Assembly: GCF_024205745.1 (NCBI RefSeq) | Contig: NZ_CP073117.1 | Location: 62,001-126,000 of the forward strand | Source of the DNA: Neisseria subflava | Lineage (GTDB): Bacteria; Pseudomonadota; Gammaproteobacteria; Burkholderiales; Neisseriaceae | DNA length: 64,000 bases | Direction: 5' to 3' | Shown: in pieces, positions 8,916 through 17,403 of the stretch | How the letters are laid out: each line of letters starts with the position of its first letter | How positions within the stretch are numbered: the first letter of the stretch is position 1 | Translations under genes and position numbers: made by a program | The notes under the pieces: generated by a model | Seen by the model: the letters and a program-made list of their open reading frames with translations, nothing else | Database searches by the model: none | What the model was told of the DNA's origin: nothing

Positions 8916-9710
8916 ATGCCACCCCGCCATCCTTACCGCCGCCTGCGCCCAGCCAAATCTCATCTGCCCGAAGTCGGCATTTCCGAAGAAGGCAATATCC
9001 GTTCCCTGCACTTGGGCAGCGACACCATTCAAAGCTCCATGAATGTCGATCATCCGTCCGAGCTGGTGTTGTCGTACAGCCGCGCCATGATGGGTTGGCT
9101 GCTGTTTGCAGAAACCCCGCCCAAACACATCACCCAAATCGGCTTAGGCGGTGGCTCGTTTGCCCGTTGGATAGACAGCTATCTGCCCCACACAAAGCAA
9201 ACCGCCGTAGACATCAATCCTCAAGTCATCGCCGTAGCGCGCAGCCTGTTTGAATTGCCGCACGAAGGCGAAAATTTTGAAATTATCGAGGCAGATGGTG
9301 CGGAATATATTAAAGTATTCCGCCACAATACCGATGTAATTTTGGTAGATGGTTTTGACGGCGAACAGATTATTGATGCTTTGGTAGAAGAACCCTTCTT
9401 CCAAGACTGCCGCAACGCCCTCTCTCCCGACGGCGTATTTGTCACCAACTGGTGGAGCGGCGACCAGCGTTATCAACGCTTTGTCGAACGCCTGCTCAAC
9501 GTCTTTGATGGCCGCGTACTCGAGCTGCCTGCCGAAAGCCACGGCAACGTAGCGGTCATGGCGTTCCAAAGCAGCCCCAAAGAACAAAATCTCGACAACT
9601 TAAAAAAACGCGCCGAAAAATTAAGCGAAAAGTACAGCTTGGACTTCAAACGGATGCTTGCCGATTTGAAAGCCAATAATCAAAACAACGGCAAGAATTT
9701 TTATCTGTAA
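8916..9710 (+). CDS. Spermidine synthase-like aminopropyltransferase homologue
   Basis: A 264-residue Rossmann-fold protein of the SpeE superfamily. The nucleotide-binding motif is ITQIGLGGGSFARWI near residue 70, followed by the acidic AVDINPQVI. The DVILVDGFDGEQI segment is where true spermidine synthases have the catalytic Asp (YDVIIxDxxDP). The N-terminal tetramer domain is shortened, so substrate use is uncertain; many such neisserial proteins are labelled simply as polyamine aminopropyltransferases. It is followed after 39 bases by a hydrolase gene, and the pair probably forms an operon. No strong ribosome site precedes the ATG. Confidence 0.75.
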   Translation: MPPRHPYRRLRPAKSHLPEVGISEEGNIRSLHLGSDTIQSSMNVDHPSELVLSYSRAMMGWLLFAETPPKHITQIGLGGGSFARWIDSYLPHTKQTAVDINPQVIAVARSLFELPHEGENFEIIEADGAEYIKVFRHNTDVILVDGFDGEQIIDALVEEPFFQDCRNALSPDGVFVTNWWSGDQRYQRFVERLLNVFDGRVLELPAESHGNVAVMAFQSSPKEQNLDNLKKRAEKLSEKYSLDFKRMLADLKANNQNNGKNFYL

Positions 9711-9749
9711 ACCGCTTCAGGCCGTCTGAAAACAAACAAGGACACACTC

Positions 9750-10388
9750 ATGCTCAAACCCGACATCATTCAAATCCCCGGCCCGGTCGGTTTGCTGGAA
9801 ACCATCTACCTGCCAAGCACACAAGAATCCGCCCGCGGCGTTGCCGTCATCAACCATCCCAATCCCCTGCAAGGCGGCACCAACACCAACAAAGTCATCC
9901 AAACCGCCGCCAAAGCCCTCAGTCAACTCGGTTTCCATTGCTACCTGCCCAATTTGCGCGGCGTAGGCAATAGCCAAGGCGAACACGACTACGGCCGTGG
10001 TGAAACGCAAGACTGTATTGCCGTTATCGACTACGCCCGCGCGCAACATCCTGACGCGCCGCAATTCGTTCTGGCCGGTTTCTCATTCGGCGGCTACGTT
10101 TCCACCTTTGCCGCACAAGCGCGCACGCCTGATTTGCTGTTACTGATGGGCGCAGCCGTCCATTACTACACCGACCGCCCTGAACCATCCAATGTTCCCG
10201 ATGTCGCCAAAACATTGATGATTCATGGCGCGGAAGACGAAGTCGTCGAAATCAACAAAGCCCTGACATGGGCAGAACCACAAGGCCTGCCTGTTGTCAC
10301 CATTGCCGGTTCGTCCCACTTCTTCCACGGCAAACTCATCGTTTTGCGCGATACGATTACACGGTTTGCACCGGCTTTATTAGGTTAA
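9750..10388 (+). CDS. Alpha/beta hydrolase family protein
   Basis: A 212-residue cytoplasmic alpha/beta hydrolase of the COG2945 type. The nucleophile elbow is GFSFGG (Ser near residue 115). The oxyanion region is INHPNPLQGGT and the acid is likely in MIHGAEDEVV; the catalytic His is in GSSHFFHGK. The N-terminal GPVGLLETIY is typical of this small subfamily. Substrate is unknown. A good AAGGA lies ahead of the ATG. It is the second gene after the spermidine-synthase-like gene, with a single uptake sequence in the gap, and ends at a strong hairpin. Confidence 0.8.
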   Translation: MLKPDIIQIPGPVGLLETIYLPSTQESARGVAVINHPNPLQGGTNTNKVIQTAAKALSQLGFHCYLPNLRGVGNSQGEHDYGRGETQDCIAVIDYARAQHPDAPQFVLAGFSFGGYVSTFAAQARTPDLLLLMGAAVHYYTDRPEPSNVPDVAKTLMIHGAEDEVVEINKALTWAEPQGLPVVTIAGSSHFFHGKLIVLRDTITRFAPALLG

Positions 10389-10406
10389 AATCCGGCTATA
10401 AAATAA

Positions 10407-10445
10407 AACAAGGCCGTCTGAAAGCTTTTTCAGACGGCCTTGTTT
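10407..10445. terminator. Uptake-sequence hairpin terminator
   Basis: Paired uptake sequences in an extended stem AACAAGGCC...GGCCTTGTTT, after the hydrolase gene. Confidence 0.85.
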
Positions 10446-10517
10446 GTATGAAACCTTATTATCTAAATATCAGGCTCAAGTATTCAGAAATTCATCAAGG
10501 ATTTTCTGCTTAACATA

Positions 10518-11054
10518 TCAATTCTGAGCCAACCAATACTGCAAACCAATCAAAGTCTTACCATCTTTAATTTCATCGTTTGCCAATGCATTGCGCACCT
10601 CGTCCTTGCTCATCAGGACGGTTTCTGTAATTTCATCCTCATCGTTGCTCAACTCGCTGCCCAAACGCACGCCTTGCGCTTGGTAGAGATACATTTTTTC
10701 ATCGCAAAAACCGACTGCAGTATAAAAGGAGTACAACAGTTTGACACTGTCGGCGACATATGGCGTTTCTTCCGCCAACTCACGCAAAGCGCATTCGGCA
10801 GGATCTTCGTCCGCTACATCCAATTTACCCGCCGGCAATTCCAACGTCGCCTGATCGGCGGCATAACGCCATTGGCGCACCAAAACAACTTTACCGTCTT
10901 CCGTTTCCGCCAATACACACGCAGCACCCGGATGACGGATCACAACCCGTTGGCTTTCGTTGCCGTTAGGCAGGCGCACCCGATCGCGGCTGATGGTAAC
11001 AAAAGAACCCTCATAGATTGGCTCGCTGCTTAATTTAGTTTCCTTCAAATCCAT
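10518..11054 (-). CDS. Nudix hydrolase, ADP-sugar pyrophosphatase type
   Basis: A 178-residue Nudix protein close to the ADP-ribose pyrophosphatase family, probably cleaving ADP-ribose or related nucleotide sugars. The Nudix box is AGKLDVADEDPAECALRELA followed by EET (near residues 80-102). It has the catalytic RExxEE, but one extra residue between the first Gly and Glu, and Pro replaces the usual Gly after EET. The family segment LVRQWRYAADQATLELPAG is present. It follows folB on the same strand with a hairpin between, so it is probably a separate unit. Confidence 0.85.
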   Translation of the reverse strand: MDLKETKLSSEPIYEGSFVTISRDRVRLPNGNESQRVVIRHPGAACVLAETEDGKVVLVRQWRYAADQATLELPAGKLDVADEDPAECALRELAEETPYVADSVKLLYSFYTAVGFCDEKMYLYQAQGVRLGSELSNDEDEITETVLMSKDEVRNALANDEIKDGKTLIGLQYWLAQN

Positions 11055-11087
11055 TTTTTACCTCATTTCCATATTATTAAATATTAA

Positions 11088-11116
11088 AGGCCGTCTGAAA
11101 TCCTTTTTCAGACGGC
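11088..11116. terminator. Uptake-sequence hairpin after folB
   Basis: AGGCCGTCTGAAA and TTTCAGACGGC around a 5-base loop, between the folB stop and the Nudix gene start. Confidence 0.8.
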
Positions 11117-11127
11117 ATAAATAAGCC

Positions 11128-11478
11128 CTATTCCCGAGCACGTTCAATTTCAATACCGACCTGCGCCACATCAGGCAGGATACCCGGCTTCACAATACGG
11201 ACGCGCACTTTGGCCGCACCAAAATCATTTAAAATCAATTGGGCGATATATTCCGCTAAAGTTTCCAACAGTAAAAAATCCTGTTCGGCAAGGCTGCGGC
11301 GTACGACTTCGCATACTTCGCCATAATGAATGGTGTCGCCGATATCGTCGCTCGTGCCGGTACGCTCGGGAACGCTGATTTCCAAATCCAAAATCAAAGT
11401 CTGTTTACGCTCGCGTTCCCAATCATATAGGCCGATTAAAGTATCGGCCTTCATGCCGTACAAAAAGATTTTATCCAT
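11128..11478 (-). CDS. folB: Dihydroneopterin aldolase
   Basis: Cleaves 7,8-dihydroneopterin to 6-hydroxymethyl-dihydropterin in folate synthesis. At 116 residues it is the usual length. Family motifs seen are the N-terminal LYGMKADTLIGLYDWERERKQ, the pterin-binding region DTIHYGEV and LLETLAEYIA, and the active-site Lys region RIVKPGILPDV. It starts divergently from plsY with about 57 bases between start codons, so the two promoters must overlap. Confidence 0.95.
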   Translation of the reverse strand: MDKIFLYGMKADTLIGLYDWERERKQTLILDLEISVPERTGTSDDIGDTIHYGEVCEVVRRSLAEQDFLLLETLAEYIAQLILNDFGAAKVRVRIVKPGILPDVAQVGIEIERARE

Positions 11479-11535
11479 TTGCCTGTCCGTTTTTTTGATA
11501 GAATAACCGTTCCCATTTTAAGTAAAGCACCCAAA

Positions 11536-12147
11536 ATGTTCAATGTACTCGCCATTATTGCCGCCTATCTTATCGGTTCCCTGTCCTTTGCCGTCATCGT
11601 ATCAAAATATTACGGCATGGACGATCCGCGCACTTACGGCTCCGGCAATCCCGGTGCCACCAACGTCTTGCGCAGCGGTAAGAAAAAAGCGGCCGCACTG
11701 ACCTTGCTCGGCGATGCATTAAAAGGCTTGGTTGCCGTCATCTTGGCACGCTGCCTGCAAGATGCTTTAAATTTGTCTGATGCAACGATAGCCCTAGTCG
11801 CCATCGCCGCATTGGTCGGCCATATGTGGCCAATATTTTTCAATTTTAAAGGCGGCAAAGGCGTAGCCACCGCATTGGGCGTCTTACTCGCCCTCTCCCC
11901 CGCAACCGCCCTGCTCTGCACCTTGGTTTGGCTGGTCATGGCATTCGGTTTCAAAGTATCCTCACTCGCCGCACTGGTCGCCACCGTCTGCGCACCCATC
12001 TTCGCTTTCTTCATGATGCCACACGCCTCTTGGGCATGGGCAACCGTATTCATTGCCGCATTGGTGTTGTACCGCCATAAAAGCAATATTCAAAACCTAA
12101 TTCAAGGCAAAGAAAGCAAAATCGGAGATAAAGCCGGAAAATCTTAA
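11536..12147 (+). CDS. plsY: Acyl-phosphate:glycerol-3-phosphate acyltransferase PlsY
   Basis: An inner-membrane enzyme of 203 residues that transfers an acyl group from acyl-phosphate to glycerol-3-phosphate, the first step of phospholipid synthesis. It has about five membrane segments. Conserved loops are SGNPGATNVLR (near residue 37), a glycine-rich GGKGVATALG near residue 108 and a third in the C-terminal half. The ATG at 11536 gives the normal start MFNVLAIIAAYLIGS; an earlier in-frame TTG is unlikely. The IS insertion just downstream has broken its terminator hairpin. Confidence 0.96.
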   Translation: MFNVLAIIAAYLIGSLSFAVIVSKYYGMDDPRTYGSGNPGATNVLRSGKKKAAALTLLGDALKGLVAVILARCLQDALNLSDATIALVAIAALVGHMWPIFFNFKGGKGVATALGVLLALSPATALLCTLVWLVMAFGFKVSSLAALVATVCAPIFAFFMMPHASWAWATVFIAALVLYRHKSNIQNLIQGKESKIGDKAGKS

Positions 12148-12237
12148 AAGCGTAGATACAATCAATAAAAGGCCGAGACCTTTGCAAAATTCCCCAAAAT
12201 CCCCTAAATTCCCACCAAGACATTTAGGGGATTTTCC

Positions 12238-13245
12238 ATGAGCACCTTCTTCCAGCAAACCGCACAAGCCATGATTGCCAAACACATCGACCGTTTCCCA
12301 CTATTGAAGTTGGATCAGGTGATTGATTGGCAACCGATCGAACAGTACCTGAATCGTCAAAGAACCCGTTACCTTAGAGACCACCGCGGCCGTCCCGCCT
12401 ATCCCCTGTTGTCCATGTTCAAAGCTATCCTGCTCGGACAATGGCACAGCCTCTCCGATCCCGAACTCGAACACAGCCTCATCACCCGCATCGATTTCAA
12501 CCTGTTTTGCCGTTTTGACGAACTGAGCATCCCCGATTACAGCACCTTATGCCGTTACCGCAACTGGCTTGCGCAAGACAACACCCTGTCCGAATTATTG
12601 GAACTGATCAACCGCCAACTGACCGAAAAAGGCTTAAAAGTAGAGAAAGCATCCGCCGCCGTCATTGACGCCACCATTATCCAGACCGCCGGCAGCAAAC
12701 AGCGCCAGGCCATAGAAGTCGATGAAGAAGGACAAGTCAGCAGCCAAACCACACCGAGTAAAGACAGCGATGCCCGTTGGATAAAGAAAAACGGCCTCTA
12801 CAAACTCGGTTACAAACAACATACCCGTACCGATGGGGAAGGCTATATCGAGAAACTGCACATTACCCCCGCCAATGCCCATGAGTGCAAACATCTGTCG
12901 CCTTTGCTAGAAGGGATAGCCGAAGGCACGACTATCTATGCCGATAAAGGCTATGACAGTGCGGAAAACCGTCAATATCTGGAAGAGCGTCGACTGCAGG
13001 ACGGCATTATGCGCAAAGCCCACCGTAAACATCCGCTGACGGAAGCGCAAACCAAACGCAACCGATATTTGTCGAAGACCCGTTATGTGGTCGAACAAAG
13101 CTTCGGTACGCTGCACCGTAAATTCCGCTATGCGCGGGCAGCCTATTTCGGGCTGCTCAAAGTGAGTGCGCAAAGCCATCTGAAGGCGATGTGTTTGAAC
13201 CTTTTGAAAGCCGCCAACAGGCTAAGTGCGCCTGTAGCTGCCTAA
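12238..13245 (+). CDS. IS5-family transposase
   Basis: A 335-residue DDE transposase. An N-terminal DUF772-type domain (PAYPLLSMFKAILLGQWHSL) precedes the catalytic domain: first Asp in AAVIDATIIQT near residue 144, second in IYADKGYDSAENR near 240, and Glu in RYVVEQSFGTLHRKFRY near 288. Its length and motifs fit IS1106/IS5-type transposases. The frame is intact, so it could be active and could act on the MITE at 7400-7579. The start ATG follows AGGGGATTTTCC, a reasonable ribosome site. Confidence 0.95.
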   Translation: MSTFFQQTAQAMIAKHIDRFPLLKLDQVIDWQPIEQYLNRQRTRYLRDHRGRPAYPLLSMFKAILLGQWHSLSDPELEHSLITRIDFNLFCRFDELSIPDYSTLCRYRNWLAQDNTLSELLELINRQLTEKGLKVEKASAAVIDATIIQTAGSKQRQAIEVDEEGQVSSQTTPSKDSDARWIKKNGLYKLGYKQHTRTDGEGYIEKLHITPANAHECKHLSPLLEGIAEGTTIYADKGYDSAENRQYLEERRLQDGIMRKAHRKHPLTEAQTKRNRYLSKTRYVVEQSFGTLHRKFRYARAAYFGLLKVSAQSHLKAMCLNLLKAANRLSAPVAA

Positions 13246-13328
13246 AAGGCGGCCGGATGCCTGATTATGGGGTGTCCGGGGAGAAAAAAGGGGGAATTTG
13301 GGTAAAATCAGGAGTAATTGGAGGCGAA

Positions 13329-13363
13329 AACAGCCGAAAACCTGTGTTTGGATTTCGGCTGTT
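13329..13363 (+). terminator. Hairpin inside the 3' end of the IS
   Basis: AACAGCCGAAA pairs with TTTCGGCTGTT over a 13-base loop, between the transposase stop and the right end. It has no T-run, so it may shield the IS from read-through or serve in transposition rather than terminate. Confidence 0.4.
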
Positions 13364-13391
13364 GGAAGGAAAGGAATTTTGCAAAGGTCTC

Positions 13392-13424
13392 AGGCCGTCT
13401 GAAAGTATATTTTCAGACGGCCTT
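13392..13424. terminator. Uptake-sequence hairpin interrupted on its left by the IS
   Basis: AGGCCGTCTGAAA and TTTTCAGACGGCCT remain to the right of the IS and still serve greB. The A-run that belonged to its left side is now at 12167-12170. Confidence 0.8.
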
Positions 13425-13446
13425 TATAGTTTTTATTCACGCATAA

Positions 13447-13938
13447 TCAGTCAATCTTAATATATTCCACCGACAGAATCTCTATAACCTCACGCCCTTC
13501 CGGTGTATCCAAGACAACTTCATCGCCTTCGCGTGCTTTAATCAGGCTGCGCGCCAAAGGGGAAATCCATGAAATTTTGTTTTTAGCGGTATCGATTTCA
13601 TCTACGCCGACGATTTTGACGGTTTGTTCACGACCGTCTCCGCGCAATAAACCAACGGTGGCGCTGAAAAAAATCTGGTCCGTGGCTTCACGCGCTTCAG
13701 GATCGACGACGACGGCTGCTTCCAAGCGTTTGGTTAGGAAACGGATACGGCGGTCGATTTCGCGCATACGGCGTTTGCCGTAAAGATAGTCGCCATTCTC
13801 GCTGCGGTCGCCATTGCTTGCCGCCCAGTTAACGATTTGGACAATTTCGGGACGCTCTTTGTTGACCAAATGATAAAGTTCGTCTTTCAGTGCCTGCCAG
13901 CCGGTAGGCGTGATGTAATTTTTGGTTTCGGTACTCAT
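13447..13938 (-). CDS. greB: Transcription elongation factor GreB
   Basis: Binds backtracked RNA polymerase through the secondary channel and stimulates cleavage of the RNA 3' end. At 163 residues it has the Gre layout: an N-terminal coiled coil (residues 10-78) whose tip carries SNGDRSENGDY, the acidic tip needed for cleavage, then an FKBP-like C-terminal domain from about residue 85. The YITPTGWQALKDEL start and lysine/arginine-rich KRRMREIDRRIRFL favour GreB over GreA. It is a single-gene unit between hairpins. Confidence 0.93.
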   Translation of the reverse strand: MSTETKNYITPTGWQALKDELYHLVNKERPEIVQIVNWAASNGDRSENGDYLYGKRRMREIDRRIRFLTKRLEAAVVVDPEAREATDQIFFSATVGLLRGDGREQTVKIVGVDEIDTAKNKISWISPLARSLIKAREGDEVVLDTPEGREVIEILSVEYIKID

Positions 13939-13958
13939 GATGTGTCTAAAACATAATT

Positions 13959-13994
13959 AAAGGCCGTCTGAACGTTAATTTTCAGACGGCCTTT
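13959..13994. terminator. Uptake-sequence hairpin terminator of purF
   Basis: Inverted uptake-sequence pair flanked by A- and T-runs between the purF stop and the greB start. Confidence 0.85.
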
Positions 13995-14012
13995 ATTGTA
14001 AGTCAATTTACT

Positions 14013-15563
14013 TTATTCTTCATCATCACTATCGCTATCGCTGATACTGATGCTGTGTTCCATTTTGCTTGGATGAACTTTCAAACCGCCACAACCTGAT
14101 TTTTCAGTAGAGAGGCGGTTCAGATACGCCTCATCGATATCACCGGTTTGATAAACACCGTTGAAGCATGAAGAATCAAAGGATTCGATTTTTGGATTGA
14201 GTGCTTTGACTACTGCTTCCAGGTCTTCTAAGTTTTGGAAGACGATGCCGTCCGCGCCAATCTCGGCCGAGATTTCTGCTGCGCTGCGGCCGTTTGCAAT
14301 CAGTTCTTCACGGGTCGGCATATCGATACCGTACACATTCGGATAGCGCACTTCGGGAGCAGCGGAAGCAATGTAGACTTTGCGCGCACCTGCCGCACGT
14401 ACCATTTCAACGATTTCACGGCTGGTCGTACCGCGCACAATGGAATCATCCACCAACAAAACGCTTTTGCCGTTAAACTCGGTTTCCATCGGACTGAGTT
14501 TTTGGCGTACTGATTTTTTACGCGTTGCTTGTCCGGGCATGATGAAGGTGCGGCCGATATAGCGGTTTTTAATCAGACCTTCGCGATATGGTTTTTCGAG
14601 ATGGACGGCAAGCTCCATCGCGCTGGGTCGGCTGGTATCAGGAATCGGCATCACGACATCGATATCGTCGACGGGCAACTCGCGTTTGATTTTTTCCGCT
14701 AAAGAAACGCCCATATCCAGACGCGCCTGATAGATGGATACACCGTCGATGACGGAGTCGGGGCGCGCGAAATAGACGTATTCAAAGAGACAAGGGCTGA
14801 GTTTGACTTTATCACTGCATTGACGGGACACGATTGAACCGTCAAAGCTGACAAACACGGCTTCACCCGGCTGGATATCGCGTTCCAAGTCATAGGCAAG
14901 TGCGTTGAAAGCAACTGATTCAGAGGCAACGGCATACGATTTTTTACCGGATTCATCGGTTTGCGAACCCAATACCAACGGACGGATACCGTGAGGATCG
15001 CGGAAGGCAACCATGCCATATCCGGCAATCATGGCTACGACACCGTATGCACCGCGCACTATGCGGTGTACTTCGGAAACGGCGTTGAAAATATTGTCGA
15101 TGGTAAGTTGATAAGGGGCTGTATTTTTAGAGACTTCGCGGCGTAATTCGTGCGCGAATACATTGAGTAGGACTTCAGAATCGGAGCTGGTATTAACGTG
15201 GCGCAGGTGTTTGTTGCATACGTTTTCATACAGCTCTTCGGTATTGGTCAGATTACCGTTGTGTGCCAAAACAATGCCGAATGGGGAGCTGACATAAAAC
15301 GGCTGAGCCTCTGCGCTGCTGCCCGCATTGCCTGCAGTCGGATAGCGGACGTGTGCAATGCCGGCATTACCGACCAAGTCGCGCATGTTGCGGGTACGGA
15401 ACACTTCGCGCACCATGCCTTTGCCTTTGTGCATATGAAATATATTGCCTTCGGCAGTAACAATACCTGCTGCGTCCTGACCACGGTGTTGCAACATCTG
15501 CAAACCATCATACAACATCTGATTGACCGGCTCATGACTAACCAAACCTAATACACCACACAT
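14013..15563 (-). CDS. purF: Amidophosphoribosyltransferase
   Basis: Makes phosphoribosylamine from PRPP and glutamine, the first step of purine synthesis. It has 516 residues. The N-terminal glutaminase starts MCGVLGLV, so Cys2 is the nucleophile once Met is removed and no propeptide exists. LMLQHRGQDAAG-type and RYPTAGN motifs follow. The PRPP site is SVLLVDDSIVRGTTSREIV near residue 365. The tail SISDSDSDDEE is unusually acidic. In the E. coli order it follows cvpA, here across a gap with a hairpin. Confidence 0.97.
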   Translation of the reverse strand: MCGVLGLVSHEPVNQMLYDGLQMLQHRGQDAAGIVTAEGNIFHMHKGKGMVREVFRTRNMRDLVGNAGIAHVRYPTAGNAGSSAEAQPFYVSSPFGIVLAHNGNLTNTEELYENVCNKHLRHVNTSSDSEVLLNVFAHELRREVSKNTAPYQLTIDNIFNAVSEVHRIVRGAYGVVAMIAGYGMVAFRDPHGIRPLVLGSQTDESGKKSYAVASESVAFNALAYDLERDIQPGEAVFVSFDGSIVSRQCSDKVKLSPCLFEYVYFARPDSVIDGVSIYQARLDMGVSLAEKIKRELPVDDIDVVMPIPDTSRPSAMELAVHLEKPYREGLIKNRYIGRTFIMPGQATRKKSVRQKLSPMETEFNGKSVLLVDDSIVRGTTSREIVEMVRAAGARKVYIASAAPEVRYPNVYGIDMPTREELIANGRSAAEISAEIGADGIVFQNLEDLEAVVKALNPKIESFDSSCFNGVYQTGDIDEAYLNRLSTEKSGCGGLKVHPSKMEHSISISDSDSDDEE

Positions 15564-15674
15564 ATCGTGCTTCTCCGAGTTTGAAGATTAAATGGGTAAA
15601 CCGTCATTATAAAATAATTTAGATGAGTTTGCTCGAATTGTTGACAATATGATGTCAAATTTACGCAAATAAAA

Positions 15675-15710
15675 ACGGATTCAGACGACCCATGGGCCGT
15701 CTGAATCCGT
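15675..15710. terminator. Extended uptake-sequence hairpin between cvpA and purF
   Basis: ACGGATTCAGACG pairs with CGTCTGAATCCGT; one uptake copy carries a mismatch (GACGAC). It may attenuate read-through from cvpA into purF. Confidence 0.7.
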
Positions 15711-15715
15711 CAAAC

Positions 15716-16249
15716 TCAATCATCCAATTCTTCAACTTCAGCTGCTTTATCCGAAAGATGCGGCATTGCGGTATCTTTTCCAGGCAAATAAGGCATTGCA
15801 GCATCGGCAAGTGATTCAAAATACGGAATTGTGTGCGAACTTTGCCACTCTTCCGTTTTCGGCAAATCAGTGTGTGAAAAAACCATCACTGCCAGTGTCA
15901 CCAAAATCACACCTTTCACTGCACCGAATACGCCACCAAGCAAACGGTTGATGCTTCCCAAACCAACGGCAGACATCAAACTGCTCAACAGAGATCGTGC
16001 CAGTTTCTGCAACAACCATGCCAGAAAAAACACAGCGGCAAAGCCCATCGCAACCGCCAAGGAATGCGGCTCAACCGATTTAAAGACCACATCGGCAAAC
16101 GGCACGGCAAGCGTTCTGGCTGCAATAAACGACACCACCCACGCCACCATCGCCCCTGCTTCGGCAATAATACCCCGTGTCAACGAGATAATGATGCAGA
16201 TGACGATGACGGCGGCCGCCAACAAATCGGCAACAGGCAGATTACTCAC
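15716..16249 (-). CDS. cvpA: CvpA family membrane protein
   Basis: A 177-residue inner-membrane protein with about four membrane segments: residues 5-25, 32-52, 65-85 and 105-125. The family pattern includes VIVICIISLTRGIIAEAGAMVAW (split across the first two helices) and a conserved GAVKGVILV loop. E. coli CvpA is needed for colicin V production and envelope stress tolerance; its mechanism is not settled. It begins with GTG at 16249 and overlaps the SPOR gene stop by 8 bases, so the two are translationally coupled. The C-terminus is acidic. Confidence 0.9.
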   Translation of the reverse strand: MSNLPVADLLAAAVIVICIIISLTRGIIAEAGAMVAWVVSFIAARTLAVPFADVVFKSVEPHSLAVAMGFAAVFFLAWLLQKLARSLLSSLMSAVGLGSINRLLGGVFGAVKGVILVTLAVMVFSHTDLPKTEEWQSSHTIPYFESLADAAMPYLPGKDTAMPHLSDKAAEVEELDD

Positions 16250-17390
16250 TGGTCACCTGACCGGCAATGCCATGTACACGCAATTTGTTCAGATCGCGCT
16301 CTGCATCGCGTGCATTTTTATAACTGGCTGATTTCACGCGATACACCTTACCTTTATCGGTCATGACCTCAGTAATGGTCGAATCGATACCTGCGGCTTT
16401 CATTTTACGTTGCAGGCTTTGTGCGCGTTCTTTTTCGGCATAACCAGCCTGAATGGCGGCTTTTTTCGCAGGCTTGGCTTCTGCTGTTTCTTTTTCAGCT
16501 TTAGGTTTGGCTTTTTCAGACGGCTTCTCGGCAGTTTTTACCTTATCGGCTTTTTCTGCTTTGGCCGTTTCTGGTTTAGCCTTTTCATTTTTTGGTTTTT
16601 CAACTTTGGCTTCTGCTTTCTTGGCAGGTTCGGCCTTGTCTTTTACGCTGTCTTTGCTGTTTTTGGCAGATTTACGCTCGGCAATGGCTTTCTCTGCTTT
16701 TTCCAATTGTGCCAATTTATTGCGTTCGGCAGCGGCTTCGCGCTCTGCTTTTTCAGCACGCGCTTGAAGTGCGCGTTTTTTAGCTGCCAATGCGCTTTCT
16801 TTCTCAACAGCTTCCTGTTGGGCTTGTGTTTTACGGGCCGCTGCAGCACGTTGTTCAGCCTGACGTTGGCGGCGTTCTTCGGCTCGGCGCTCCGCAGCTT
16901 CACGTTTGGCAGCCTCGGCGCGTTGAATACGTTCGGACTCTTCCAAGCCTTTAATATTGCCGTCATCCAAAGTATCGTTGATCAAAACCAACGGCTCGCC
17001 AACATCTTCGGGAGCAGATTCGCGGTTTGGCTTCAATACTTCAACCGGCGCATTGTCTTCTTCGTCGCCTGCATTTTGCGGTTTATTTGGTGCTTCGGCA
17101 TCCGCATGGCGGGCAGCCTCCTCAGCAGCGGCAACATCCTCTTTATTAGGCTCTAAAACAACCGCCTTGCTCGGCTCATCAGCCGTTTTGACTTGGCTCT
17201 GACCGACAGGCGCTTCTTTAAACGGTGAATTTTTATCGTCGCCAGAAGTCAGTGCCAAACCGAACAGCATACCCGATGCTACCACCAAGCCGGAGGCCAA
17301 GACCAAGCGACGGCGGTTGCGACGTTTGAGTCGTTCGTAACCGTCTAAATCGTATCCGTTTGGAGTTTCTTTTTGTTTATTGTCGGACAT
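16242..17390 (-). CDS. SPOR-domain protein (DedD/FtsN-like)
   Basis: A 382-residue bitopic protein. A cytoplasmic Arg-rich segment (KRRNRRRLV) precedes a membrane helix at about 30-48. The periplasmic part has a long Ala/Lys/Glu-rich, probably coiled-coil region at about 155-300 and a C-terminal SPOR domain (residues 305-382: IQAGYAEKERAQSLQRKMKA, YRVKSASYKNARDAERDLNKL). SPOR domains bind denuded septal glycan, so a role in cell division is likely. The position between folC and cvpA is that of E. coli dedD. I believe the gonococcal counterpart is Tpc (tetrapac), whose loss impairs cell separation, but that is from memory. Confidence 0.88.
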   Translation of the reverse strand: MSDNKQKETPNGYDLDGYERLKRRNRRRLVLASGLVVASGMLFGLALTSGDDKNSPFKEAPVGQSQVKTADEPSKAVVLEPNKEDVAAAEEAARHADAEAPNKPQNAGDEEDNAPVEVLKPNRESAPEDVGEPLVLINDTLDDGNIKGLEESERIQRAEAAKREAAERRAEERRQRQAEQRAAAARKTQAQQEAVEKESALAAKKRALQARAEKAEREAAAERNKLAQLEKAEKAIAERKSAKNSKDSVKDKAEPAKKAEAKVEKPKNEKAKPETAKAEKADKVKTAEKPSEKAKPKAEKETAEAKPAKKAAIQAGYAEKERAQSLQRKMKAAGIDSTITEVMTDKGKVYRVKSASYKNARDAERDLNKLRVHGIAGQVTSE

Positions 17391-17403
17391 GATAATTTCC
17401 TCG

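Larger units (their letters stand above)
12175..13391 (+). mobile_element. Complete IS5-family insertion sequence (IS1106-like)
   Basis: A 1217-bp element with perfect 19-bp terminal inverted repeats GAGACCTTTGCAAAATTCC and 5-bp direct repeats AGGCC (12170-12174 and 13392-13396). It carries one intact transposase gene. Removing the element and one repeat rebuilds a perfect uptake-sequence hairpin between plsY and greB, so insertion split a bidirectional terminator. It looks recent because both ends and the gene are intact. The exact IS name needs an ISfinder comparison. Confidence 0.92.

Noticed and set aside
16410-17156. Plus-strand Phe/Gly-rich frame that looks like a membrane protein
   Set aside because: It is the reverse of the Lys/Ala/Glu-rich region of the SPOR-domain gene, which produces Phe- and Cys-rich antisense frames.
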